From: Pythium myriotylum
Lineage: Eukaryota; Oomycota; Peronosporomycetes; Pythiales; Pythiaceae
Direction: 5' to 3'
DNA length: 64,000 bases
Assembly (NCBI GenBank): GCA_023091665.1
Contig: JALJCQ010000009.1
Coordinates: 434,001 to 498,000 of the forward strand
Position numbers and translations under genes: made by a program
The notes under the pieces: generated by a model
What the model saw: the letters and a program-made list of their open reading frames with translations, nothing else
Told to the model about the DNA's origin: nothing
Databases searched by the model: none
In this document: positions 52,602 through 62,724 of the stretch, one piece after another
Layout of the letters: every line of letters starts with the position of its first letter
Numbering within the stretch: the first letter of the stretch is position 1

Positions 52602-55600
52602 CCGAATGGCACTGTGATTGACGTCCAAAGGGCTGTGTACGCGCCAGCATCCCCTCGTAACTTGCTCAGCTTCCATGATCTGCGGAAGAATGGCCTCCAC
52701 ATCCACACGGCGACCTCGTCGGATGGAGCAGAGTGTCTAAGGCTAGTGGACAAGGACGGAAATGTGATGGAGGAGTGCTCACAGGCTGGCAATGGCCTAT
52801 ACTTCTCGCACATCAAACCCACGTCTTCGCTCAACGCCACCTACCTTGCAGAAGTGCCTTCACGCGCCGACAAGGATGCGTTGCTGTTATGGCATGATCG
52901 CATGGGCCATCCAGGACGAGGAATGTTGAAGAAGATTACCAAGGCCGTTCGGGGCATACCTTTGAGTGCTCTTAGTATCCCAAGGCGTCTCCCTCGGGTC
53001 TGCCCGCCTTGCACGATGGGGAAGCTTCCGAACAAGAAGAAGAATTCGTTCTCCAGAGAGAAGTTCAAGCCTCACAGCCACTTCGAGACCCTCGTGAGCG
53101 ACGTGTGTGGGCCCATCTCGCCACCCTCAGGACCATTCAGCTACTATATGGTGGTGAAGGACACATCGGCGCGCTTCTCCAAGGTACAACTCCTCACTTC
53201 CAAGAACGAGGTGATGCCAAAGCTGCTTATCGCCATCACCCAGCTGAAGGCACAGTTCCCAAGTCACCCCATCAGGAACGTCCGCGTCGATAATGCCTCG
53301 GAGTATGTCTCGAAGTCATTTCAAGAGTTCTGCGCCTCGTCCGGCATAACCTTGGAGACCTCTGTACCCTACGCACACAACACGAACGCTGAGAATTTCG
53401 TGAAGCTTGTGCAGATGGTAGCTCGCCCCCTACTCCTTCGTTCAAATTTACCTCTGTCGTGTTGGGGACATGCTGTACTCCATGCTGGCGACCTTCTCCT
53501 GTACAGACCGTCAGCTGAGAATGTTCTGTCACCGTACGAACTTGCGCATGGCTTCTCGCCGTCTGTCGCACACCTGAGGATCTTTGGCTGCGTGGTGTAT
53601 GTGTCCATACCGCCTCACCAAAAGTCTAAGTTCGGACCGAAACGACAACTTGGAATCTATGTTGGCTTTCAGTCGCCATCTATCATCCGGTATCTAAGTC
53701 CCGAGACTGGTGACTTGTTCGTCGCTCACATCACTATGTGTGAGTTTGATGAGTCTACATTCCCAAAGCTGGGAAGCACTGAGGATGATGACAGCCGCGA
53801 TCAGTTCGACTTCGATCAGTCACGCACGAAGGAGTCCCACCGTGACCCATACACCGGTCAGGGGGAGAAGGATGTGCGTCGAATCTTACATCTCCACCGT
53901 ATTGCGCAGAACGCTCCAGATGCCTTCGCGGCTACTGAGCGCGTAACGAGATCGTCGGTCAACGAAGCAACCAACTACCCAGCACCAGTAGCTGTCGATC
54001 CAACCCCAGCTACTGTGGTGGCGCCACAAAACAATAAACGTGGTCGCCCCAAAGGTGCCAAAGACCTTGTGCCGCGGAAGCGTCGGACCAGAGCCGAGCT
54101 TCATGGTAGCGCAGTTGCTGTTGAGCCTCCTGCTGAGTCACACCCCGATGTCCATACTGGTGCGTCGGTGGATACGCTTGCAGAGGCCAACTTGAGTACG
54201 TTCCTTACTCTCAAGGATCAGGATGCCGACCCAACGACAATTGAAGATTGTCGAGCATCGCCCGATTGGCCACAGTGGAAGGCTGCAATCAAGGCTGAGC
54301 TCCAATCGTTGCTGAATCGCAAAGTGTTTGGTAGTGTGCAAGAATGCCCTCCAAGTCATAAGCCGATTGGGTGCAGATGGGTCTTCAACCGGAAACGAGA
54401 CCAAACAGGCAAAGTAGTTCGCTATAAGGCGCGCCTGGTTGCACAAGGATTCACGCAACGGTTCGGCATCGATTACTCAGACACGTATTCGCCAGTCATG
54501 ACCATGACAACCCTTCGTTGGTTGTTAGCGTTCGCTGCCAGAAACGACATGAAAGTGAAGCAAGCAGACATTGAGACTGCCTACTTGTATGGAGTCATTG
54601 ACGTCGAGCTCTACATGAGAGTGCCCGAGGGTTTACGTGTTGAGGGGGAGGAGTCGCTGAGGCTCCCATGTGTTCGGATACACAAGTCTCTCTATGGGTT
54701 GAAGCAAGCTGGCAGAATTTGGTACTTGCACTTCTCGCAGTACTTAGAGAAGTGTGGTTTTCAGACGCACGAGTGCTCCCCATGCTTGTTCGTCAAGCGA
54801 AGCGGCGCCGAGATCGCCATTATTGGGATCTATGTCGATGACATCGTCATGGTGGGCTCTGACGCGGCAGTAGACGCTGTGATGACAGCATTGAAGGCCG
54901 AGTTCAAGGTGAAGGACCTTGGCCTACTCTCATTCTGTCTGGGGTTGCAGATCCACCAGAACCCGAAAGGGATTATGTTGCATCAAGCAACGTACATTGC
55001 GAAGCTGCTGGAGCGCTTCAGCATGGGGGAGGTCTCGAGAGCCGCTAAGACTCCCATGGTGGTGCGCAGCTTGAAGCCAGAGAGTGACGTATACGGTCCA
55101 AGACGCGGCAGTGAAGAAGTCCTTGGCGAGAAGTATCCGTACAGAGAGGCCATCGGCGCGCTCTTGTACCTTGCCAACTGCTCGCGCCCAGATATCGCTT
55201 TCGCCGTTAGCGTGCTTGCACGCTATTCATCTGAACCCACCAAGAGACATTGGTCTGGCGTAAAGCAACTGATGAGATATCTGGCTAAGACCAAGGACTA
55301 CGGTTTGTTGTATCGCAGAGGAGAACTTGCTCGTGATGTTTCCCTGTTGACTACTGACGACATTTATGGTTATGCCGATGCTGGTTATCTGTCAGATCCA
55401 CACAAGGCTCGTTCTCAGTCTGGCTACGTGTTCGTGTCTGCCGGAGCCGCCATTTCATGGAAGTCGACGAAGCAAACAATCGCCGCAACATCGACAAACC
55501 AGTCTGAGATCATTGCACTCTACGAAGCATGCCGCGAATGTGTCTGGATCAGGCTCTTCGTCAAGTTTATCCGCAAAGGACTTGGCATCACCAATGAGCT

Positions 55601-55847
55601 GCCACCCATCGCCATCTACGAAGACAACAATGCATGTATCGCCCAAGTCCAACAAGGGTATATCAAGAGCGATCGGACGAAGCATATCGACCCCAAGTTC
55701 TTCTTCATGCACGAGCTCCAAGGCAAGCAACTCGAGGTCAAGAGGATCCCATCGGACAAGAACATTGCAGACCTCTTCACCAAGTCTCTCGGAAGCACCA
55801 AGCATTGGGACCTCGTCCGTGGTCTTGGCATGGTGGAGCTCAAGTAG
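52602..55847 (+). CDS. pol: Copia Pol: rest of protease, integrase, reverse transcriptase, RNase H
   Basis: Same frame as gag after the TAG. In order: the end of protease (NLLSFHDLRKNGLH); integrase with an HHCC zinc domain (WHDRMGHPG ... CPPC) and catalytic core Asp residues (VSDVCGP; VDNASEY) with Glu in NAENFV, spaced two residues shorter than the usual D,D-35-E; reverse transcriptase with QADIETAYLYG and YVDDIVMVG; RNase H with GYADAGYLSD and SWKSTKQ, ending near DLFTKSL. No ATG stands near its beginning, so it depends on suppression of, or lack of, the upstream stop. Confidence 0.9.
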   Translation, partial: PNGTVIDVQRAVYAPASPRNLLSFHDLRKNGLHIHTATSSDGAECLRLVDKDGNVMEECSQAGNGLYFSHIKPTSSLNATYLAEVPSRADKDALLLWHDRMGHPGRGMLKKITKAVRGIPLSALSIPRRLPRVCPPCTMGKLPNKKKNSFSREKFKPHSHFETLVSDVCGPISPPSGPFSYYMVVKDTSARFSKVQLLTSKNEVMPKLLIAITQLKAQFPSHPIRNVRVDNASEYVSKSFQEFCASSGITLETSVPYAHNTNAENFVKLVQMVARPLLLRSNLPLSCWGHAVLHAGDLLLYRPSAENVLSPYELAHGFSPSVAHLRIFGCVVYVSIPPHQKSKFGPKRQLGIYVGFQSPSIIRYLSPETGDLFVAHITMCEFDESTFPKLGSTEDDDSRDQFDFDQSRTKESHRDPYTGQGEKDVRRILHLHRIAQNAPDAFAATERVTRSSVNEATNYPAPVAVDPTPATVVAPQNNKRGRPKGAKDLVPRKRRTRAELHGSAVAVEPPAESHPDVHTGASVDTLAEANLSTFLTLKDQDADPTTIEDCRASPDWPQWKAAIKAELQSLLNRKVFGSVQECPPSHKPIGCRWVFNRKRDQTGKVVRYKARLVAQGFTQRFGIDYSDTYSPVMTMTTLRWLLAFAARNDMKVKQADIETAYLYGVIDVELYMRVPEGLRVEGEESLRLPCVRIHKSLYGLKQAGRIWYLHFSQYLEKCGFQTHECSPCLFVKRSGAEIAIIGIYVDDIVMVGSDAAVDAVMTALKAEFKVKDLGLLSFCLGLQIHQNPKGIMLHQATYIAKLLERFSMGEVSRAAKTPMVVRSLKPESDVYGPRRGSEEVLGEKYPYREAIGALLYLANCSRPDIAFAVSVLARYSSEPTKRHWSGVKQLMRYLAKTKDYGLLYRRGELARDVSLLTTDDIYGYADAGYLSDPHKARSQSGYVFVSAGAAISWKSTKQTIAATSTNQSEIIALYEACRECVWIRLFVKFIRKGLGITNELPPIAIYEDNNACIAQVQQGYIKSDRTKHIDPKFFFMHELQGKQLEVKRIPSDKNIADLFTKSLGSTKHWDLVRGLGMVELK

Positions 55848-55956
55848 GAAGCTGGTTTTTACCCTCACCACATGCTCGCATGTCGGGGAGCTTTTCCCAG
55901 CATAGGATACATACGTAGGAAAGAGAGGGATGTAGGATCGCTGCGCTGAGGGGGAG

Positions 55957-56282
55957 TGAGACAGTTCCTCCATGTTTACTCTATGTTTACATGTGATTCC
56001 TGGGAATCAGTTGCCGGCGCGTCACCAAGGATTGTGAGCGCCGGGCAATGATGGACGCCGCCACAAATGATGGCTGCCACCACGATTGATGGGTGAATAA
56101 ATCCAGGCCATGTAGGACACAGAACTCTGCAGCGCTAGCTCCCTACACCCACCATTTTCATCCCAGGAAATATAGCTCATTCGGTCTTCTACCATCTACT
56201 GCTCAAGTCAACTCGCCCCTCCTAAGTCAACCTCGGCCTCGCCTAAGTGTACCCTCGGTCCCGGCTAAGTCAACCCGTCTCA
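55957..56282 (+). repeat. 3' LTR of the copia element
   Basis: 326 bp, identical by eye to 50309-50634; preceded by a purine-rich tract. Confidence 0.95.
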
Positions 56283-56982
56283 GTGGAGAGATATTGCTCA
56301 AAAATACTTGATTTGTTGTTTGAATACTTGATGGGTACGTTGCTGGACTGAATCCAATCACATTTGAAAATCCATTGTTTGAAATAGTGATTCGAGGAGT
56401 ATTAGTAGCGGTTGGTAATCCAGTTCCGGTTAATGAGTATAAACCAGTCGATGGACGTGAATATCCACTAGGAACAGAAGTTGGTGTTGCTAAGCAAGTA
56501 ATTTCGCATGAATAGTAGGTTGCGTTTTCTCTCATAGCGATATACACAACGTTATTACCTTGAGAATCTATCAAATATGCACCGATACTAACTAACTGAG
56601 ACTCGATGTAGTTTGATATATCTGCATACGAATAGTATCCATTCGGAAGCGTGATTGAAACAGATTGATAAGTCGCCGCTGTTGGAACTAAAACGCTGAA
56701 CGTATTGTTGCTGTATAAACTTCCATTAATGTTGAATTGAGAGTTGTAAATCTGCAGGCTGGACAGAGCAATTTCTTGATTTTTGAAATTCACGCTTGAT
56801 CCAGTAAAGTTGAATCTGAATGTATTGTTCAAGCCATTGGAAACAATGTTATTCCGGTTAAAAATGATAGTGCTCGTCATATTTAGTTTGTCGTGTAGAA
56901 AGTCTGCTCTATATTCCACGAGAGAAATTAAATATGTTTTTTGGTACAAAAACAAATCGAGATTTGTTTCCGCACCGGTATA

Positions 56983-57651
56983 TTAAGTAAAAACTTCACC
57001 TTTGAAATTCTTCCGAATTTGTTGCTTGACGGAGTCTATAAACAACATCTGTCCCTTTTCAGATGTTGCTTGTTTGTAATACCTGTAGATATCATCTTCA
57101 CTTACTCCAGGTAGATTAAAATCTTTCAAAATTAGCTTTAGATCGCGTTTTGAATTTGCTTTTAGAATAGCAATGTATTCAGAATTCAATCTAATCATCT
57201 TGTCAGTAGCAAAATAGCTATGAGCTATGAAGATTGTTGAAAGTCCTTTGTGTCTTCCTCGAGTAAAGAAATGACTGAATAAATCTCTCTGTAGCTTATT
57301 ATCGTTGGAATAATCATCAATAATAACAAGCTGTAGAGCATTTGGAATTTCTTTGATGGCATCAACACTTGGAGGAGCATCAGGATCATAAAACGTTACA
57401 AAACCTTGTAATTTTTCTTTGATGTAATCGTATAACTCTTGATCAGGGTTGCGAGCTATAATATGTAAGTGGGTATAGACGTGTGGAGACTCTTTGAGTA
57501 TATGAAAAGCTAGATTTGATTTACCAGAGAAACTGGGACCTAAAATTATCATTCGGAAAAGCTTCTGGATACCAAGCTTGTCATTTACTCCAAACGATTT
57601 CTTCTTAAACTCCTTTGGGAGCATCCCACCAAAATCAGGAATCGAACTCAT
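56983..57651 (-). CDS. FtsK/HerA-like genome-packaging ATPase
   Basis: 222 residues, intact. Walker A is GPSFSGKS at residues 38-45, Walker B VIIDD at 109-113. RGRHKGLSTIFIAHS afterwards fits the sensor region of A32-type packaging ATPases. Length matches Polinton and adenovirus-like packaging ATPases. It would pump the element's DNA into capsids. It lies directly beside the penton gene and divergent from the fibre gene. Confidence 0.95.
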   Translation of the reverse strand: MSSIPDFGGMLPKEFKKKSFGVNDKLGIQKLFRMIILGPSFSGKSNLAFHILKESPHVYTHLHIIARNPDQELYDYIKEKLQGFVTFYDPDAPPSVDAIKEIPNALQLVIIDDYSNDNKLQRDLFSHFFTRGRHKGLSTIFIAHSYFATDKMIRLNSEYIAILKANSKRDLKLILKDFNLPGVSEDDIYRYYKQATSEKGQMLFIDSVKQQIRKNFKGEVFT

Positions 57652-57742
57652 ATCGCACCGCAGGTGCTGCTTAGTAATCTCCGATTACTGATCTTGTATG
57701 ACAAATCTATCTGTTATATTATATAAAGGATCATTTTACAAA

Positions 57743-60583
57743 ATGCTACCGCCTAATTATGTTCCATCCTTGTACAATCCATCAGACTATATCGGCTCAT
57801 CCGATTACTTGACTATTAGTATTGGCGATTTGCGATATAACAAAAGAAATGGGGTGAATTACACTTCGGATTTGTACATCACTGGAAATATCTATCAAAA
57901 TGGAACAATGATTGATTTGAGTGTGCTGTCAGGTATTACACCAGGAACAGCTTCCGCTGGGAAATTGATTGCGGTTGACTCTAATAGAGACACCGCGAAC
58001 ATTAATAATCTTTCAGCATCGCAATTAACAGGAACTCTTCAAACAGCTGCACAACCTAACATTACATCATTGGGAACAATTTCATCAACACTCAATATTA
58101 GTGGATCTACTCCATTATCTTGTAATAACTCCCTATCGAGTAGCACGTGCTCGTTATCTGTTGATTCTGTATCTGGAGATCAGACATTTGGCAGTACCAC
58201 AGCGAATAAGTTTCATTTAAGAACAAATGGAAATAGAAAAATAACGATAGGATCGACAGGTTTAGTAGGCATTAATAATACATCTCCAGCTAAACAATTA
58301 GATATTATCGGATCGACAGCATTAACAAACTCATTGTATCAAATCACTGATGGAACAGTTATTTATCAGCAGTGGTTCGATGGGACTCAATGTTGTCTCC
58401 AAACGTTTTCAAATCATCCATTGACTTTTGCCACGAATAATGCTTCAGTGCAAATGTCAATATTAACGAATGGAAATGTAGCTGTTAATAACACATTGAC
58501 AGCTTCGAATATATCCGCTTCAACTTTATATGGAACACTTCAAACAGCTGCTCAGCCTAATATTACATCGATTGGATCTTTAGCGACTCTTACGGCTACA
58601 TCAATTACTGGAACACTTCAAACAGCTGCTCAGCCAAATATTACCTCAGTTGGAACTGTAACATCATTGAATACGACAGGATTAATAACCGCTACTTTAA
58701 CTGCTAATGGGCAATCGTTTAGATCGATAAATGGTACTTCAACATGTGCTCTGTTTCATTTTAACAATGGGGATGTTTATTTTGGAACATCTACAGCAAA
58801 CAATTTAGTCTTTCAAACAAGTAATACAGGAAGAAAGACAATTAGCTCAACGGGCGCTGTATCTGGTATCTCATCATTAAGCGCTACTTCTATTACAGGA
58901 ACTTTACAAACAGCAGCTCAACCTAATATTACATCTACAGGAGATTTAACGCTACCTACGTCATTGACAATTACAAATGGTACTACTCCACTATCAATCA
59001 GTAATACAACATCAACGAGTACCTTTCGCTTAACCATTCAAAATAGTGGTGGTGCTCAAGATATTGGCTCTTTTACAAGCCATAGCTTCTTTTTAAATTC
59101 AAACAATACAAGACGATTGCAATGTGATACTGTTGGTAATGTAAATATTTTAAATCATAACGCTTCTACTGTTGGATTAAAGCTTGGTGGAACATTAATT
59201 ACATCATCGGCTACTGAATTAAACTTTTTATCTGGAGCGACCGCTGGGACGGCAAGTGCAAGTAAAGCTCTTGTGGCTGATTCAAACAGAAGTATCACGA
59301 ATATTTCAAAAATAAATTTAACGAGCTCTGATGCTACAACGACTACCGGAACTACTAATGCAAGTGCTTTTGGATTGAATATACTGGCTACAACTAATGC
59401 AAATGGTCAATACAACGCTGCAGGAATAGCTTTCAGAAACGCTCTTAGCGATGGCATGCCTCATGGAGTAATTTTATGTCAAAGAACAGCAGCTGCGGCT
59501 GGCGATCTAGTGTTTCTGACTCAATCAGCGACCAATAATTTATCAGAAACTTTACGTTGTTTATCAACTGGAGCTATTACTGTTAATGCTACAGCCAACG
59601 CTGGAATTACTTGCTTTGGTTCCGCAAACTATGTTGATGGTTCATACCAGAAAGTGTTAGATTTGCAATCGAACAATGTGTCTCCAATAGATTTTTGTAT
59701 TGAAATTAACTCTGGAACAAACGCAACAAGTACAAATGCTACTTGGATGGGCAATTTGACTAATAATGACTTGCGATTCGGAGTCAATAACTCAACTAAG
59801 ATGATTCTTGACACAAATGGGCGTTTAGGAGTTGGAACAACATCACCGAGTACTACTTTGCATGTTAGTGGAACTGTTTCTAATACATTTAATGTTGGTG
59901 GCCAGCTTTATGCTACTGGAACATCCACCGCTTACACAACAAGTCAATTGGGCCCCGTTACAGTGTCAGTAGCGGCTATGTTTGGTGGTCCTATTCAATG
60001 TTCGTCGATTTATTGTACATCGGATCGTAGATGTAAGGACATTATCGACCAATTAGACACTGATTATTGCGATAAATTTTATGATCTAAATGTTTATGAA
60101 TACAAATACAAAGGGTCAGATGAAACAATTCCAAAGATTGGTTTCATTAGTCAAGAATTGTATGCAGCTGGATACATAAATTTACTATCAATGACACCGA
60201 ATGAAAACTTGAAGAAAGTGGATGAAGATGACATAGAAGGATATCAGATGACCATTGATTACAGCAAAATTACAGCGATAAACTTCTGTACGATAAAAAA
60301 ATTACTCAAACGGGTGAAGCAACTTGAGATGGAGCTACAGCATAGCAATCAAAACAAGCAAGCATTAGAACGAAGTTCGAGAGTCCTTGACTCGAGAACA
60401 AGTTCTCTTGTCTTCGGACAATTGGCAAAAAAACATTTTTTTGTCGGCAGGCGGACACCCAGAGGGGTCCAGAGTATCTTCTGTCCCTCGCCAATCTACT
60501 CATATTCGACTACCTCTCCTGTTAATCGATCGATACTCATAGAACGACCGTATACGACGAGTATTAGGCAATTCATTCCTTGA
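57743..60583 (+). CDS. Fibre-like protein with C-terminal peptidase S74 chaperone
   Basis: 946 residues from ATG 57743, chosen because TTATATTATATAAAGG ends 14 bp upstream; an earlier ATG at 57698 is also in frame. Most of the protein is Ser/Thr/Asn/Gly-rich beta-repeat sequence. The motif TGTLQTAAQPNITS occurs four times. The C-terminal domain has SDRRCKDI with candidate nucleophile Ser760 and GFISQEL, the peptidase S74 (intramolecular chaperone auto-processing) signature, then a coiled coil. S74 domains trimerise and cleave themselves from viral fibres. The last 30-70 residues read through hairpins and antisense to the capsid gene, so the original stop may have been lost. Confidence 0.85.
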   Translation: MLPPNYVPSLYNPSDYIGSSDYLTISIGDLRYNKRNGVNYTSDLYITGNIYQNGTMIDLSVLSGITPGTASAGKLIAVDSNRDTANINNLSASQLTGTLQTAAQPNITSLGTISSTLNISGSTPLSCNNSLSSSTCSLSVDSVSGDQTFGSTTANKFHLRTNGNRKITIGSTGLVGINNTSPAKQLDIIGSTALTNSLYQITDGTVIYQQWFDGTQCCLQTFSNHPLTFATNNASVQMSILTNGNVAVNNTLTASNISASTLYGTLQTAAQPNITSIGSLATLTATSITGTLQTAAQPNITSVGTVTSLNTTGLITATLTANGQSFRSINGTSTCALFHFNNGDVYFGTSTANNLVFQTSNTGRKTISSTGAVSGISSLSATSITGTLQTAAQPNITSTGDLTLPTSLTITNGTTPLSISNTTSTSTFRLTIQNSGGAQDIGSFTSHSFFLNSNNTRRLQCDTVGNVNILNHNASTVGLKLGGTLITSSATELNFLSGATAGTASASKALVADSNRSITNISKINLTSSDATTTTGTTNASAFGLNILATTNANGQYNAAGIAFRNALSDGMPHGVILCQRTAAAAGDLVFLTQSATNNLSETLRCLSTGAITVNATANAGITCFGSANYVDGSYQKVLDLQSNNVSPIDFCIEINSGTNATSTNATWMGNLTNNDLRFGVNNSTKMILDTNGRLGVGTTSPSTTLHVSGTVSNTFNVGGQLYATGTSTAYTTSQLGPVTVSVAAMFGGPIQCSSIYCTSDRRCKDIIDQLDTDYCDKFYDLNVYEYKYKGSDETIPKIGFISQELYAAGYINLLSMTPNENLKKVDEDDIEGYQMTIDYSKITAINFCTIKKLLKRVKQLEMELQHSNQNKQALERSSRVLDSRTSSLVFGQLAKKHFFVGRRTPRGVQSIFCPSPIYSYSTTSPVNRSILIERPYTTSIRQFIP
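60371..60470. repeat. Hairpin cluster at the fibre/capsid convergent junction
   Basis: GAGAAC-AA-GTTCTC (60394-60407), an A7/T7 hairpin (60426-60443) and GGACACCC/GGGGTCC (60453-60470). The first 49 bases (60371-60419) match 48430-48478 at about 37 of 49 positions. It could act as a transcription terminator, or be a small palindromic repeat inserted in coding DNA. Confidence 0.55.
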
Positions 60584-62270
60584 CTGCAAGTATTAGTGCC
60601 GGAGACAAGGATAGATTGAGGCACATCTGGATTCGTTAATCGAGAGCAGTCTGCAATTAGAACACGCTGACCAACATCCCATTTGTAGGAATCAAATAAT
60701 CCATTGCTAATCTCATGCGATAGAGCTCCATTAATAGCTCCGAGCTTCTTGACTTCGTCTTGGAACGATTCAAATGAGTAATCATGCGTTTTGTTGAATA
60801 CATTTTCATTGCCAACCATTACTTGGAAATTGCGAATGCTTGCTCCTGGCTGACAAGTCCATGGAGCACTGTCAAACGGGGATTGGAATTGTTCAATATT
60901 CGTTGCGCTTACGAAATGACCACTGCTTGTTTCACTATATGGAATCAGAGCAATGTATTTGATATTCTTTAAGCTTGAAGATAATTGAAAGCTAAACGGA
61001 GCGTTTTGCTGAGAGTTTTGTTGACCAGTACCTGCTTTTGATTTGAAATACTGTGCGTAGCAATCGAGGTAATTGATTTTCTTAACAGGTTTAGCAACAA
61101 TTTGACTTTGATTAGCGATATCGTAGAAAGGAATATATAAACGAGTCGTTGTAAATGGGAAGATTTGACCAGAAGTCGAGATCTGTGTAATATTGTTGGA
61201 CATAACGCCGAAAGCTACTCGAAGTGAGACAGCTCCACCAGTTGTAAGTTTTCCTGCATTTGGATTACCTGGGGCCGCACTTGACACCATTACTGGAACC
61301 GTAGAACAACCGTTTAGGGAGAGAGAGGATAAGCTCATTAAATCTCCAGTTGCGGTTGTGATATCAACAAAGCCGGTATTGAACGTCATCGTTAATTTGA
61401 TTTGAGGGTTCGCAACAAGATCCAATTCTTTAAAGATTGGATGGAGGTCAACTAAACGAAGCTTCAGCATATAATACCACGTACCAGCAACACCTCCTGC
61501 GGTAGTAACGCCAGCTACGTATCCACCAGTACCTTGTTGTTGAATTTTAGAAAGAATTGCACCACTTCGCGTTGTCGGCCAACCCAGAGGATTTGTTGCT
61601 GTAATCGTTGCTCCAGTGGCATCAGAGGTACCAATTTGTTGTGGATTCCAAATTAGACGCTGAATTAGTCCGTTATTAAGAGCTGGAGTTGTTTCTGGAA
61701 TTAAACCAGTAGCTACAGTTGTGGCAGCATTAACTGAATTATTCACAAAACCATCTCCTTGTGTTGAAGCGGTAGGATTGCTACTACTTTGTGGGAAATT
61801 CAGACTGACTACATCATCTGGAGCAAGATAGCAGTCTGCACCGTTCTTTAATAAATCATCATCACACCATTCAGTTTGAGCTCGTAAATTGTTCCAATAA
61901 TTTTTATAGTCATTGCTCGTAATGACACTTTTACCGTTTATTTCAACCGCTAATTTATCTAAAATGTTCCATACACCAGCCTTTAATCCTACCGCAAAAC
62001 GATTTAGAGTACCATTAAGAGCTGAGGCAGACGTATTTTAACCGTTACTACATAAGGAACGACTACATATGCATCTCGAAGGCTGCCATAGCCAGTCGAG
62101 CCATTTAGTTGTGAAGTCGCATTAATGATAACAGTTCCCGATTGATACGAACCATTGTTGTCATCAACGACATTTACAACACGCTTGTCTTTGCTAACAC
62201 TGACAACTGGATCCGGATTAGTTGTTGAATCGAATAAAAACGAATCTGCTAATTGGGTGCTATCACTCAT
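60496..62270 (-). CDS. MCP: Major capsid protein, double jelly-roll type, one frameshift
   Basis: The first frame (ATG 62270) runs to a stop at 62004 and ends off the family sequence. The second is open from about 62040 to 60496 and carries the rest. Together about 591 residues, the size of Polinton capsid proteins. Features include YGSLRDAYVVVPY near the N-terminus, DKLAVEINGKSV in the second frame, and a beta-rich C-terminal half with SLRVAFGVMSNNI and CLILVVYGRSMSIDR. The frame changes at an A run (TATTTTAAC on the plus strand, about 62036-62041); one missing base explains it. It may be a real lesion or an assembly error. Confidence 0.85.
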
Positions 62271-62330
62271 TATTGAAATTGAAGGTTAATGCCTGTTATA
62301 TTATGATTAGCTATATATAAGCATTACATA

Positions 62331-62717
62331 ATGATTTTTAAATTAAATAAATTGGGTGAATCGACTGCTAATGAACTACAAGAACTAGCAAGTCAGCTGA
62401 ACGTTCACATCGATGGGATATTAGATTTCAGAAACATCAAAGCTCCCCTAGGGAATGGAAGCTATATTATATTACTTCGATTAGACTCAGGTGTAGGCCA
62501 TTGGGTTTGTGTGTGCAACAATGAATACTTTGATTCAATGGGTTTGGGGCCTCCAAGCGTTATGGGCGCTATGAAATTTAATGATAAACAGTATCAAGGA
62601 ACATACGATGACTATTGCGGATTGTGGAGTCTGTTGTATCTTTATAGCAATCAACACAATCAACCTGACTTATTCAGAAATTTTTACGACTTGAATACAG
62701 AAGTTTCGCTTCGTTAA
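62331..62717 (+). CDS. PRO: Adenain-like cysteine protease
   Basis: 128 residues, intact. Catalytic residues of the adenovirus protease/Ulp1 fold are in order: His57 (GVGHWVC), Asp68 (EYFDSMGLGPP), Gln89 (KQYQG) and Cys96 (DDYCGLWS). Length is typical of Polinton proteases. Its expected task is to cut capsid precursors during maturation. Candidate targets in this element are the proteins at 47457-47993 and 48309-49970. It is divergent from the major capsid gene and shares a 60-bp promoter region with it. Confidence 0.9.
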   Translation: MIFKLNKLGESTANELQELASQLNVHIDGILDFRNIKAPLGNGSYIILLRLDSGVGHWVCVCNNEYFDSMGLGPPSVMGAMKFNDKQYQGTYDDYCGLWSLLYLYSNQHNQPDLFRNFYDLNTEVSLR

Positions 62718-62724
62718 TATAATT

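Larger units (their letters stand above)
50309..56282 (+). mobile_element. Ty1/copia LTR retrotransposon, 5,974 bp
   Basis: Two 326-bp LTRs, identical by eye, begin TGAGAC and end GTCTCA. GTGGA flanks both outer edges (50304-50308 and 56283-56287), a 5-bp target duplication. After the 5' LTR, TTATCAGCAC at about 50637 may be the primer-binding site. A purine tract (about 55947-55956) precedes the 3' LTR. Order of coding parts (gag, protease, integrase, RT, RNase H) is that of copia. The insertion must be recent and it interrupts the penton gene of the Polinton. Its higher GC content matches the host, not the Polinton. Confidence 0.95.
50029..56880 (-). pseudogene. Penton-type minor capsid protein gene, split by a copia insertion
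   Basis: The 5' part runs from ATG 56880 to 56288, the 3' part from 50308 to 50029. Excluding one copy of the GTGGA duplication they total 873 nt, that is 290 codons plus stop, with no stop elsewhere, so the gene was intact before the insertion. The N-terminal part (STIIFNRNNIVSNGLNNTFR) and its beta-rich Asn/Ser/Thr/Gly composition fit Polinton penton proteins (single jelly roll). The 5' frame now runs into LTR sequence. It sits next to the packaging ATPase gene, as in other Polintons. The family assignment rests on N-terminal resemblance and context. Confidence 0.75.
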
